Of a stretch of 64,000 nt of DNA, positions 50,177-58,275 are shown one piece after another. The first letter of the stretch is position 1. The number at the start of each line of letters is the position of its first letter. The position numbers were made by a program, and so were the translations under genes. Below the pieces are notes generated by a model that did not search any database, was not told the DNA's origin, and worked only from the letters and a program-made list of their open reading frames with translations. Source of the stretch: an uncultured Subdoligranulum sp. (GTDB lineage: Bacteria > Bacillota > Clostridia > Oscillospirales > Ruminococcaceae); contig CAJFFY010000013.1 of the NCBI GenBank assembly GCA_904374465.1, positions 1 through 64,000 on the forward strand, read 5' to 3'.

Positions 50177-51442
50177 TTATTCTTCGCCCTTGATACGCTT
50201 CCAATACTGGGCGAAGGCCTGTTCATTTTTGTTGTCCCCCGGCTCATAATAGCGCCGGTCCTTGATGGCATCGGGCAGATATTGCTGTTGGGTCCAATGA
50301 TGGGGAAAATCATGGGGATACAGATAATGCTGCCCTTTGACTTTGGCATCGGCCCCGTCGTAGTGTTTGTTTTGCAGCTGCCGGGGTATAGGGCCTGTAC
50401 GCCCGGCCTGTACATCTGCCATGGCCGCATTGATGCCATCGTGGGCCGAATTGGACTTGGGTGCCGTGGCCACCAGCACCACCGCATCGGCCAACGGCAG
50501 CCGCGCTTCCGGCAGTCCCACCGCATTGGCGATATCCACCGCGGCCTTGACGATGGGAATGATCTGCGGCCAGGCCAGACCCACGTCCTCACAGGCACAG
50601 ACCATCAACCGGCGGCAGGCGCTGGGCAGATCCCCCGCCTCCAGCAACCGTGCAAGATAGTGCAGAGCCGCGTCGGGGTCCGATCCGCGCATGGATTTCT
50701 GGTACGCCGACACAATATCGTAATGGTCGTCCCCCAGCTTGTCGTACCGCATGGCCGTGCGGGCGGCCACCTGCTGCACCATGTCCAGCGTCACGGTGCG
50801 CTTGCCGTTTTCCACCGGGGCCGCAGTCACCGCAAACTCCAGGTTGCCCAGTGCCTTGCGCATGTCCCCGCCGGCACTCTGGGCCAGGTAATCCAGCGCA
50901 TCGTCGGGAATCAGAATGGGGGTCTTGTCCTCCGCTCCCAGGCGGGCGGCGGCGTTCTGGACACCCTGACGGATATCCTCCGCCGTCAGGGACTTAAACT
51001 CGAACACCGTGCAGCGGGAAAGCAACGCGTTATAGACATAAAAATAAGGGTTCTCGGTGGTGGAGGCAATCAGGGTAACCGTCCCCTGCTCCACACACTC
51101 CAGCAGGCTCTGCTGCTGGCGCTTGTTGAAATACTGGATCTCGTCCAGATACAACAGAATGCCGCCGGTGGCCCCCAGGGTGCCGATGTCAGCCAGCACC
51201 GATTTGATGTCACTGGTGGAGGCCGTGGTACCGTTGAGCTTGTGCAGCTGCATGCCGCTGCCCGCAGCAATAATGCTGGCCACCGTGGTCTTGCCTACCC
51301 CCGAAGGTCCATAGAAAATCATGTTGGGAATGCGGCCGCTTTCCACCGTGCGGCGGAATACCTGGTTTTTGCCCAGCAGATGCTGCTGACCGCACACTTC
51401 GTCCAGCGTGCGGGGCCGCAGCCGTTGTGCCAGCGGTTCCAT
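50177..51442 (-). CDS. rarA: Replication-associated recombination protein A (RarA/MgsA)
   Basis: AAA+ ATPase acting at stalled replication forks. The 421-residue protein has 'LAQRLRPRTLDEVCGQQHLL', Walker A 'GPSGVGKTT', Walker B 'ILLYLDEIQYFN', sensor 1 'IASTTENPYF' and the C-terminal tetramerisation region with 'SDPDAALHYLARLLEAGD'. Length is normal for the family. AAGGAGGGG precedes the ATG. Confidence 0.95.
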   Translation of the reverse strand: MEPLAQRLRPRTLDEVCGQQHLLGKNQVFRRTVESGRIPNMIFYGPSGVGKTTVASIIAAGSGMQLHKLNGTTASTSDIKSVLADIGTLGATGGILLYLDEIQYFNKRQQQSLLECVEQGTVTLIASTTENPYFYVYNALLSRCTVFEFKSLTAEDIRQGVQNAAARLGAEDKTPILIPDDALDYLAQSAGGDMRKALGNLEFAVTAAPVENGKRTVTLDMVQQVAARTAMRYDKLGDDHYDIVSAYQKSMRGSDPDAALHYLARLLEAGDLPSACRRLMVCACEDVGLAWPQIIPIVKAAVDIANAVGLPEARLPLADAVVLVATAPKSNSAHDGINAAMADVQAGRTGPIPRQLQNKHYDGADAKVKGQHYLYPHDFPHHWTQQQYLPDAIKDRRYYEPGDNKNEQAFAQYWKRIKGEE

Positions 51443-51546
51443 GCCTGTCCCCTCCTTATTATATAGGTAAAATCAGCGCGGGACATGCCATCCCACTTTT
51501 TTTATGTTTTTATCCGGCAGTCCCGGGAACTGCCCCTCTCTTCCTC

Positions 51547-51575
51547 TTGATTATAAGGTATCGCCGTGGTAGAAT
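51547..51575 (+). promoter_or_regulatory. nth promoter
   Basis: TTGATT (51547-51552), 17 bases, extended TGG-TAGAAT (51570-51575), about 25 bases before the nth ribosome site. Confidence 0.7.
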
Positions 51576-51607
51576 CAAGAGAAAGAACGTGAAACGGAGC
51601 GAATGCT

Positions 51608-52264
51608 GTGACAAAAAAGGAACTGGCTCAGATCTGCATTGAACGGCTGAAAGCGGAGTATCCGCTGGCCGAGTGCACCCTGGATTACGACCACGCCTGG
51701 CAGTTGTTGGTGGAGGTACGGCTGGCCGCCCAGTGCACCGATGCCCGCGTCAACGTGGTGGTGCAGGAGCTGTTCGCCCGGTACCCCAGCGTGGAGGCAT
51801 TGGCCGCCGCAACGCCGGAGGAGATTGAGGCCATCGTCAAGCCCTGTGGCCTGGGACGCAGCAAAGCCCGGGACATTTCCGCCTGCATGCGGATGCTGCG
51901 CGATCAGTACGACGGCAAGGTGCCGAACGACTTTGATGCCCTGCTGGCCCTGCCCGGCGTAGGTCGCAAAAGTGCCAATCTGATCATGGGCGACGTATTC
52001 GGCAAACCGGCTATCGTCACCGACACCCACTGCATCCGTCTTTGCAACCGGATCGGACTGGTGGACAACGTGAAAGAGCCCGCCAAGGTGGAACGGGCCC
52101 TGTGGAAGATCATTCCCCCGGAGGAAGGCAGCGATTTCTGCCACCGACTGGTGTACCATGGACGCGCCGTCTGCACGGCCCGCACCAAGCCCTTCTGTGA
52201 CAAATGCTGCCTGGCCGATGTGTGCCGTACCGGAAAGGAAACCCTGCATGAAGAAAGCAACTGA
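51608..52264 (+). CDS. nth: Endonuclease III (base-excision repair)
   Basis: DNA glycosylase/AP lyase for oxidised pyrimidines. The 218-residue protein has the helix-hairpin-helix 'LPGVGRKSANLIMG' with the catalytic Lys in it, the catalytic Asp in 'IVTDTHCIRLCNRIG', and the C-terminal [4Fe-4S] loop 'CTARTKPFCDKCCLADVC'. The first two cluster Cys are 7 residues apart rather than the usual 6. It uses a GTG start with ACGGAG upstream and overlaps the next gene by 17 bases. Confidence 0.93.
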   Translation: MTKKELAQICIERLKAEYPLAECTLDYDHAWQLLVEVRLAAQCTDARVNVVVQELFARYPSVEALAAATPEEIEAIVKPCGLGRSKARDISACMRMLRDQYDGKVPNDFDALLALPGVGRKSANLIMGDVFGKPAIVTDTHCIRLCNRIGLVDNVKEPAKVERALWKIIPPEEGSDFCHRLVYHGRAVCTARTKPFCDKCCLADVCRTGKETLHEESN

Positions 52265-53000
52265 GCCCCCGCTGGGCGGTGAACTGCGCAGCCAGCAGGC
52301 CGCCGACCGGTTGCTGGCCGAGCTGCGTGCCGGCCGCTATGCCGGAGCCGGGCAGCTGCCCAGCGAAGTGGAGCTGTCCAGTGCACTGGGCGTAAGCCGT
52401 ACCGTGGTCCGGGACGCCCTGAGTCTGCTGGAACGAGAGGGTTACCTGGAGCGGGTGCGGGGCATCGGCACGCTGGTAAACCGGGACGTGGTCCGGATGG
52501 TAAACCGGATGGACCAGAAGCTGGAATTTTACAGGATGATCCGTGCGGCGGGGCATGAGCCCCACAGCGATAACGTGCTGATCACCCGGGAAACGGCACC
52601 GCCCGACCTGGTCCAACGCCTGGGACTGCCCACCGGTGCGCCGCAAACCCTGGTGTTTGTGCGACGCCGGGTGCTGGCGGATGACCGTCCCGTGCTGTAT
52701 TCCACCGATATCCTGCCGCTGTCCCTGTTTGGCGGTCAACGGCTGGATACCCTGGATTTTACTCAACCCATTTTTTCCATTGTGGAGCAGTATTGCCACG
52801 TAACGGTCACCAAAACGCTGGCCAGGGTCCATGCCGTGACCGGCAGTTCGCTGATCCGCCATCAGCTGGGTCTGCGCCCCGACCAGGCGCTGACACAGCT
52901 GGACGAAACATGCTACTCCCGGCTGTGCAAGCCGGTGCTTTGCTGCCAAACCTGTTACACCGACTTCTTTGATTTTGCCATTGTGCGCAAGCTGATGTGA
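52248..53000 (+). CDS. GntR family regulator, HutC subfamily (UTRA domain)
   Basis: A 250-residue regulator: winged helix at about 17-80 ('QLPSEVELSSALGVSRTVVR') and a C-terminal UTRA ligand domain with 'RRRVLADDRPVLYSTDILPL' and 'LDETCYSRLCKPVLCCQTCY'. The start is the ATG at 52248 with AAAGGAAA upstream, inside the end of nth. HutC-type proteins respond to small metabolites. It stands before pyrBI, but control of pyrimidine genes is only a guess. Confidence 0.87.
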   Translation: MKKATEPPLGGELRSQQAADRLLAELRAGRYAGAGQLPSEVELSSALGVSRTVVRDALSLLEREGYLERVRGIGTLVNRDVVRMVNRMDQKLEFYRMIRAAGHEPHSDNVLITRETAPPDLVQRLGLPTGAPQTLVFVRRRVLADDRPVLYSTDILPLSLFGGQRLDTLDFTQPIFSIVEQYCHVTVTKTLARVHAVTGSSLIRHQLGLRPDQALTQLDETCYSRLCKPVLCCQTCYTDFFDFAIVRKLM

Positions 53001-53094
53001 CAGCCCGTCCCATTGGTCATAGGGTTTTGCGGCCTGCCCCGCGCAGGCCGCGCCTTGTGAAGATAAATAGAGAGTTTGTTAAAGGGGAATGTGT

Positions 53095-54048
53095 ATGAGA
53101 CATCTGATCGACCCGGCGGACTTTACGCTGGATGAAACCCTTCGCCTGATGGATCTGGCCGACCGTATCCACGATGATCCGGCCGCCTACAAGGACGTGG
53201 CCACCCGCAAACGGCTGGCCACTCTGTTCTACGAGCCGAGCACCCGCACCCGCCTTTCCTTCGAGGCGGCCATGCTCAACCTCGGCGGGCAGGTGCTGGG
53301 CTTCCCCGACGCGCGCGTCTCCAGCGCTTCCAAAGGCGAGACCGTTGCGGACACCATCCGCATCATCAGCTGCTACGCCGACATCGCCGCCATGCGTCAC
53401 CCCAAAGAAGGCGCCCCGCTGCGTGCCGCCCGCTACAGCCGGATTCCGGTAATCAATGCCGGTGACGGCGGTCACAGCCATCCCACCCAGACACTGCTGG
53501 ATATGATGACCATCCGCCGCCGCAAGGGCCGGCTGGACAACCTGACCATCGGCTTCTGCGGCGACCTGAAATTCGGCCGTACCGTGCACAGCCTGATCAA
53601 GAGCCTGTCCCGTCTGCCGGGCATGCGGTTCGTTCTGATTTCGCCGGAAGAACTGCGGGTGCCCGACTATATCATCAGCGAAATCCTGGTACCCAACCAG
53701 ATCGACTACGTGGAAACCCGCAGCCTGGAAGAATCGCTGCCGGAGCTGGATATCCTCTACATGACCCGCGTGCAACAGGAGCGCTTCTTTAACGAAGAAG
53801 ATTATGTCCGCCTGAAAAACAGCTATATCCTGACCAAGGAAAAGTTGTCCCTGGCTCCTGCCGATATGGCAATCCTGCACCCGCTGCCCCGCGTGAACGA
53901 GATCACGCTGGACGTGGACGACGATCCCCGCGCCGCTTACTTTGAGCAGGCGCAGAACGGCGTGTATATGCGCATGGCTTTGATTATGACGCTGCTGGGT
54001 CTTGCAGACCCCAAAACCGGGGAGGTAGCTTTTGATGTTAACGGTTGA
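53095..54048 (+). CDS. pyrB: Aspartate carbamoyltransferase catalytic subunit PyrB
   Basis: Joins carbamoyl phosphate and aspartate in pyrimidine synthesis. The 317-residue protein has the carbamoyl-phosphate motif 'FYEPSTRTRLSFEAAML', the active-site Lys in 'SSASKGETVADT', 'DGGHSHPTQTLLDMM' and 'ILHPLPRVNEITLDVD'. Start at the ATG at 53095, with AAAGGGG 7 bases upstream; an ATG two codons before is too close to it. The 53001-53094 leader has a GC-rich hairpin (GCGGCCTGC type) without a T tail. Confidence 0.95.
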   Translation: MRHLIDPADFTLDETLRLMDLADRIHDDPAAYKDVATRKRLATLFYEPSTRTRLSFEAAMLNLGGQVLGFPDARVSSASKGETVADTIRIISCYADIAAMRHPKEGAPLRAARYSRIPVINAGDGGHSHPTQTLLDMMTIRRRKGRLDNLTIGFCGDLKFGRTVHSLIKSLSRLPGMRFVLISPEELRVPDYIISEILVPNQIDYVETRSLEESLPELDILYMTRVQQERFFNEEDYVRLKNSYILTKEKLSLAPADMAILHPLPRVNEITLDVDDDPRAAYFEQAQNGVYMRMALIMTLLGLADPKTGEVAFDVNG

Positions 54049-54466
54049 TGAAATTCTGAACGGCGTGGTCATTGATCACATTACCGCCGGTACCGGCCTG
54101 GGCCTATACCACCTGATGGAGCTGGAAAAGCTGCACGACGCCAGCGTGGCCCTGCTGCAGAATGTGCGCAGCCAGAAGAGCGGCAAAAAGGACATCATCA
54201 AAATCGAGGGTGATGTGAGCCGGCTGAACTTCGACATTCTGGGCTATCTGGACCCCAAGATCACCATCACCGTGATTGAGAACGGCCACATCGTCAACAA
54301 GATCCGCCCCAAGCAGCCCCAGCGGCTGGTCAACGTGATCAAGTGCACCAATCCCCGCTGTGTGACCTCGGTGGAAGAGGGCTGTGATCACATTTTCACC
54401 CTGACTCCCAGCGGACGGTATCGCTGCATCTACTGCGAGCAGGAATTCAGCGTAAAGCCGCAATAA
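54035..54466 (+). CDS. pyrI: Aspartate carbamoyltransferase regulatory subunit PyrI
   Basis: Allosteric subunit that binds nucleotides and assembles with PyrB. The 143-residue protein has the nucleotide domain start 'DEILNGVVIDHITAGTGLGL' and a zinc domain with four Cys in 'CTNPRC' and 'CIYC'. The ATG at 54035 has GGAGGT before it and overlaps pyrB by 14 bases. Its presence implies an E. coli-like regulated enzyme instead of the free PyrB of Bacillus. Confidence 0.94.
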   Translation: MLTVDEILNGVVIDHITAGTGLGLYHLMELEKLHDASVALLQNVRSQKSGKKDIIKIEGDVSRLNFDILGYLDPKITITVIENGHIVNKIRPKQPQRLVNVIKCTNPRCVTSVEEGCDHIFTLTPSGRYRCIYCEQEFSVKPQ

Positions 54467-54481
54467 TCCCCTTATATACGA

Positions 54482-54517
54482 CGAGTGCCGGCCTTGGCTG
54501 GCACTCGATTTTATTTT
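54482..54517 (+). terminator. pyrBI terminator
   Basis: An 8-bp outer stem CGAGTGCC/GGCACTCG with a T-rich tail, 15 bases after the pyrI stop. Confidence 0.85.
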
Positions 54518-54569
54518 GCCTCTTTTCGTCATTTTGCACAGTAATTTCCAACTATTTTTGATTTTGTTA

Positions 54570-54598
54570 TTGATTTATCATTGTGTACCCCGTATAAT
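54570..54598 (+). promoter_or_regulatory. Promoter of the hydrogenase operon
   Basis: TTGATT (54570-54575), 17 bases, TATAAT (54593-54598), about 28 bases before the ribosome site of the flavoprotein gene. Confidence 0.75.
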
Positions 54599-54639
54599 AG
54601 AAAGCAGATGAACCCACACAAACGGAGGAAAAATCAACT

Positions 54640-56475
54640 ATGATACGACTCTCTATCGAGACACCCGATCGCGCGCAGCAGGTCGTGGAAGACCTCTGCC
54701 GTGATATGGGGCACCGCATCGCCGCCAACCCGCCCGGCCTTTGCCCGGTGGATATGGCGCTGAACTTTTTGCGTCTCTGTCACGCCCAGACCTGCGGCAA
54801 ATGTGTTCCCTGCCGCATCGGTCTGTCCCAGCTGGAAACCCTGCTGGAAAGTGTCCTGGACCAGACCGCACCGGAGGGCACCATCGATCTAATTGAACAG
54901 ACAGCGGCCGCCATTGTGGATTCCGCCGACTGCGCCATCGGCTACGAAGCCGCCGCCATGGTGCTGCAGGGGGTGCGTGGTTTCCGGGAAGATTACGAGG
55001 AGCACGCCCGCTACGGCCGCTGCATCTGCTCGCTGAAGCAGCCCGTCCCCTGTGTAACCGTCTGCCCAGCCCATGTGGACATTCCCGGGTACATTGCACT
55101 GATCCGCGAAAAACGGTACGACGACGCCATGGCGCTGATCCGCAAGGACAACCCCTTCCCCCATGCCTGCGCCTATGTCTGTGAACACCCCTGCGAACGG
55201 CAGTGCCGGCGCCGGCTGGTGGACGATGCGGTCAACATCTGTGGATTGAAGCGCTTTGCCTCCGACCACACCATCGACGAAACGCCCCCTACCCCGGCGG
55301 CCGACACCGGCAAACGGGTGGCCATTATCGGCGGCGGCCCCAGCGGCCTGACCGCCGCCTACTACCTGCGGCTGATGGGACACCGCATCACGGTGTTTGA
55401 GCAGCGGGACAAGCTGGGCGGTATGCTGCGCTACGGCATTCCCGATTATCGTCTGCCGCCCGAAGTGTTGCAGCGGGATCTGGACTACATTCTGGCCACC
55501 GGTATGGAAGTGCAGACCGGCGTCTGTGTGGGCAAGGACATCCAACTGGCCGACCTGAAAAATCAGTATGATGCCCTGTACATTGCCATCGGTGCCCATG
55601 CGGACAAAAAGCTGGGCCTGGAAGGCGAAGACAGTAAGAATGTGCTTTCTGCCGTGGAGTTTTTGCGCAACTGCGGCGAAGGCAACGCCCCCGACTTCAC
55701 CGGCAAGCGAATTGTGGTCATTGGCGGCGGCAACGTGAGCATGGATGCCACCCGCACTTCCATCCGGCTGGGTGCCGAGAGCGTCACCTGCGTTTATCGC
55801 CGCCGGGTGGATGATATGACCGCCCTGCCCGAGGAGATTGAGGATGCACTGGCCGAAGGCTGCCAGATCCTTCCGCTGCAGGCCCCCGATCACATCGAAG
55901 CCAACGAGAACGGCGAAGTCTGTGCCCTGTGGACCCGGCCGCAGATCATCGGCGGCTACGGACGGGACGGCCGTCCTGCCCCCCACAACGCCAAACAGCG
56001 GGAATTCCGCATTCCCTGCGATTATCTGATCATCGCCATCGGCCAGCGTATCGAGTCCGATGAATTCGAGAAGGTGGGCATTGGCACCAGCCATGGCGCC
56101 CTGAAGGCGGACCTCTCCGGTTACGTTCCCGGCACCCCCAACGTCTTTGCGGGCGGGGATGCGGTGACCGGCCCTGCCACCGTCATCCGTGCCGTGGCGG
56201 CCGGCAAGGTCAGCGCTGCCAACATCGACAGCTTCCTGGGCTTCGCCCATACCATCGGCACCGATGTGAAAATTCCGCCGGCCAAGCTTTCCAACACACC
56301 TCCCTGCGGACGGGTACAGCTGAAAAGCCGCAACCCCATGGAAGCCCGCTGCGACTTCCAGCTGGCCAGTTGCGGCATGACCGAGGAGGAGGCTATGCAG
56401 GAAGCCAGCCGCTGCCTGCGCTGTGACCACTTCGGATACGGTATTTTCAAAGGAGGGAGGACGACCCAATGGTAA
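54640..56475 (+). CDS. GltD-like NAD(P)H flavoprotein fused to a NuoF-type [4Fe-4S] domain, hydrogenase partner
   Basis: A 611-residue redox protein in three parts. Residues about 40-125 resemble the C-terminal iron-sulfur domain of NuoF/HydB: 'CGKCVPCRIG' and then 'DCAIG'. Residues about 125-210 are a ferredoxin-like Fer4_20 domain with many Cys ('CICSLKQPVPCVTVCPAHVD', 'CEHPCERQC'). The remainder is GltD-like: FAD loop 'AIIGGGPSGLTAAYYLRLMG' and NADPH-type loop 'VVIGGGNVSMDATRTSIRLG' with 'CVYRRR'. The NuoF FMN/NADH domain is missing. Its stop overlaps the hydrogenase start by seven bases, so it most likely passes electrons between NAD(P)H and HydA. Confidence 0.85.
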   Translation: MIRLSIETPDRAQQVVEDLCRDMGHRIAANPPGLCPVDMALNFLRLCHAQTCGKCVPCRIGLSQLETLLESVLDQTAPEGTIDLIEQTAAAIVDSADCAIGYEAAAMVLQGVRGFREDYEEHARYGRCICSLKQPVPCVTVCPAHVDIPGYIALIREKRYDDAMALIRKDNPFPHACAYVCEHPCERQCRRRLVDDAVNICGLKRFASDHTIDETPPTPAADTGKRVAIIGGGPSGLTAAYYLRLMGHRITVFEQRDKLGGMLRYGIPDYRLPPEVLQRDLDYILATGMEVQTGVCVGKDIQLADLKNQYDALYIAIGAHADKKLGLEGEDSKNVLSAVEFLRNCGEGNAPDFTGKRIVVIGGGNVSMDATRTSIRLGAESVTCVYRRRVDDMTALPEEIEDALAEGCQILPLQAPDHIEANENGEVCALWTRPQIIGGYGRDGRPAPHNAKQREFRIPCDYLIIAIGQRIESDEFEKVGIGTSHGALKADLSGYVPGTPNVFAGGDAVTGPATVIRAVAAGKVSAANIDSFLGFAHTIGTDVKIPPAKLSNTPPCGRVQLKSRNPMEARCDFQLASCGMTEEEAMQEASRCLRCDHFGYGIFKGGRTTQW

Positions 56476-58226
56476 ACGTTACCGTCAACGGCATGGCCGT
56501 GCAGGTACCGGAGGGTACCACCATCCTGAATGCCGCCAAGGCTGCCGGCGTGGAAATTCCCCACCTGTGCTATCTGAAAGACCTGAACGAGATCGGTGCC
56601 TGCCGGGTATGCTGTGTGGAAATTGAGGGTGAACGGAATCTGGTTCCCAGCTGCAACAACCCGGTCTTTGAGGGGATGGCCATCCGCACCAACACCGACC
56701 GGGTGCGCCGTACCCGCCGCATCAACGTGGAACTGATCCTGAGCCAGCACGACTGCCATTGCGCTACCTGTCTGCGCAGCGGCAACTGCCACCTGCAAAG
56801 CGTGGCCAACGACCTGGGTATTCTGGAAAACCCCTACCCCTTCGATCTGGTGACCGGCGCCCGGGCTCAGTGGCCGCGGGACTTTCCCCTTTACCGGGAC
56901 ACCAACAAATGCATCAAATGCATGCGCTGCATCCAGGTCTGTGACAAGGTGCAGGGCGTCCATGTCTGGGATCTGTCCGGCACCGGCAGCCGCACCCGGG
57001 TGGATGTGAGCGGAAACCGCCGTATCAAGGAAAGCGACTGCGCCCTGTGCGGCCAGTGCATCACCCACTGCCCCACCGGCGCTTTGCGGGAACGCAACGA
57101 CACCCAGCGCGCCTTCGACGCCATCGCCGACCCGGACAAAATCACCGTGGTGCAGATCGCCCCCGCCGTGCGTACCGCCTGGGGAGAAAACCTGGACCTG
57201 ACCCCCGAGCAGGCCAGTGTCCACCGCATGGTGGCGGCCTTGCGGCGGTTGGGATTTGACTACGTGTTCGACACTTCCTTCAGCGCCGACCTGACCATCA
57301 TGGAGGAGGGGACCGAATTTCTGCACCGGTACCAGGCGGGTCAGACCCGGGATCTGCCCATGTTCACCAGCTGCTGCCCGGGTTGGGTGCGCTACCTGAA
57401 GAGCCATTACCCCCAGTGGACCGACCGGCTTTCCACCGCCAAGAGTCCCCAGCAGATGTTCGGCGCAGTGGCCAAAAACTATTTTGCCCAGAAGCTGGGC
57501 GTTTCCCCCGACCGGCTGTACTGTGTATCCATCATGCCCTGCATTGCCAAAAAGCAGGAGTGTGACCTGCTCACCATGAAGACGGAGGCCGGACAGGATG
57601 TAGATCTGGTACTGACCACCCGGGAGCTGGTGCGCATGATCCGTGCCGAGCATCTGCACCCCGAAACCCTGCCCGAGGAAGCCTTTGATTCCCCGCTGGG
57701 CACCTTTACCGGTGCCGGGGTAATCTTCGGTGTCACGGGCGGCGTCATGGAGGCCGCCCTGCGCAGTGCCTACTACCTGGTCAACGGAAAGAATCCCAAG
57801 CCGGAAGCCTTCACCGCCGTGCGGGGCACGCCTTATGTCCAGGGCTGGACCGAAGCGGAATTCGACCTGGGCGGCGGTGCCATGGTACGCACCGCCGTGG
57901 TCAACGGCCTGGGCAACACCCACCGCCTGCTGGAAGCCCTGGCAGCCGGCAAAGTGCACTACGATTTCGTGGAGGTCATGGCCTGCCCGGGCGGTTGCGC
58001 CGGCGGCGGCGGTCAGCCCCAGAACCGGGACGACGAGGAGCGGGCCGCCCAGCGCGGTCAGCGCCTGTACGCGCTGGATAAGTGCAGCACCCTGCGTTTC
58101 AGTCACGAAAACCCCGAGATTCAAACCCTCTACCGCGACGCGCTGGGAGAACCCGGCAGTGAGCGGGCCGAAGCCTGGCTGCACACCGACCACCACGGTT
58201 GGGAGATGCCCCAAAGCCCGCTGTAA
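56469..58226 (+). CDS. hydA: [FeFe] hydrogenase catalytic subunit
   Basis: A 585-residue CpI-like hydrogenase. Order of clusters: N-terminal [2Fe-2S] ferredoxin fold ('CYLKDLNEIGACRVCC'), His-ligated [4Fe-4S] ('HDCHCATCLRSGNC'), two [4Fe-4S] motifs ('CIKCMRCIQVC', 'CALCGQCITHC'), then the H-cluster motifs L1 'TSCCPGW', L2 'MPCIAKKQE' and L3 'MACPGGCAGGGGQP'. All H-cluster Cys are present, as is the Cys for proton transfer in L1. The maturases HydEFG are not in this window. It would evolve or take up H2 in fermentation. Confidence 0.95.
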   Translation: MVNVTVNGMAVQVPEGTTILNAAKAAGVEIPHLCYLKDLNEIGACRVCCVEIEGERNLVPSCNNPVFEGMAIRTNTDRVRRTRRINVELILSQHDCHCATCLRSGNCHLQSVANDLGILENPYPFDLVTGARAQWPRDFPLYRDTNKCIKCMRCIQVCDKVQGVHVWDLSGTGSRTRVDVSGNRRIKESDCALCGQCITHCPTGALRERNDTQRAFDAIADPDKITVVQIAPAVRTAWGENLDLTPEQASVHRMVAALRRLGFDYVFDTSFSADLTIMEEGTEFLHRYQAGQTRDLPMFTSCCPGWVRYLKSHYPQWTDRLSTAKSPQQMFGAVAKNYFAQKLGVSPDRLYCVSIMPCIAKKQECDLLTMKTEAGQDVDLVLTTRELVRMIRAEHLHPETLPEEAFDSPLGTFTGAGVIFGVTGGVMEAALRSAYYLVNGKNPKPEAFTAVRGTPYVQGWTEAEFDLGGGAMVRTAVVNGLGNTHRLLEALAAGKVHYDFVEVMACPGGCAGGGGQPQNRDDEERAAQRGQRLYALDKCSTLRFSHENPEIQTLYRDALGEPGSERAEAWLHTDHHGWEMPQSPL

Positions 58227-58237
58227 TTCAACAAGCC

Positions 58238-58270
58238 AAAAGCCGTCCGGCATAAGCCGGGCGGCTTTTT
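58238..58270 (+). terminator. Bidirectional terminator between hydA and clp
   Basis: A 13-bp stem (58239-58251 with 58256-58268, one wobble) with a 4-base loop, T run on the plus side and a shorter one on the minus side, between two converging genes. Confidence 0.9.
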
Positions 58271-58275
58271 CGGGA

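Noticed and set aside
53001..53094. Possible pyrimidine attenuator or PyrR site before pyrB
   Set aside because: The hairpin has no T run and no PyrR-binding consensus is visible.
54560..54592. Possible Rex-type site (TTGTTA...) in front of the hydrogenase operon
   Set aside because: Only the left half resembles a Rex half-site; the right half does not match, so I do not annotate it.
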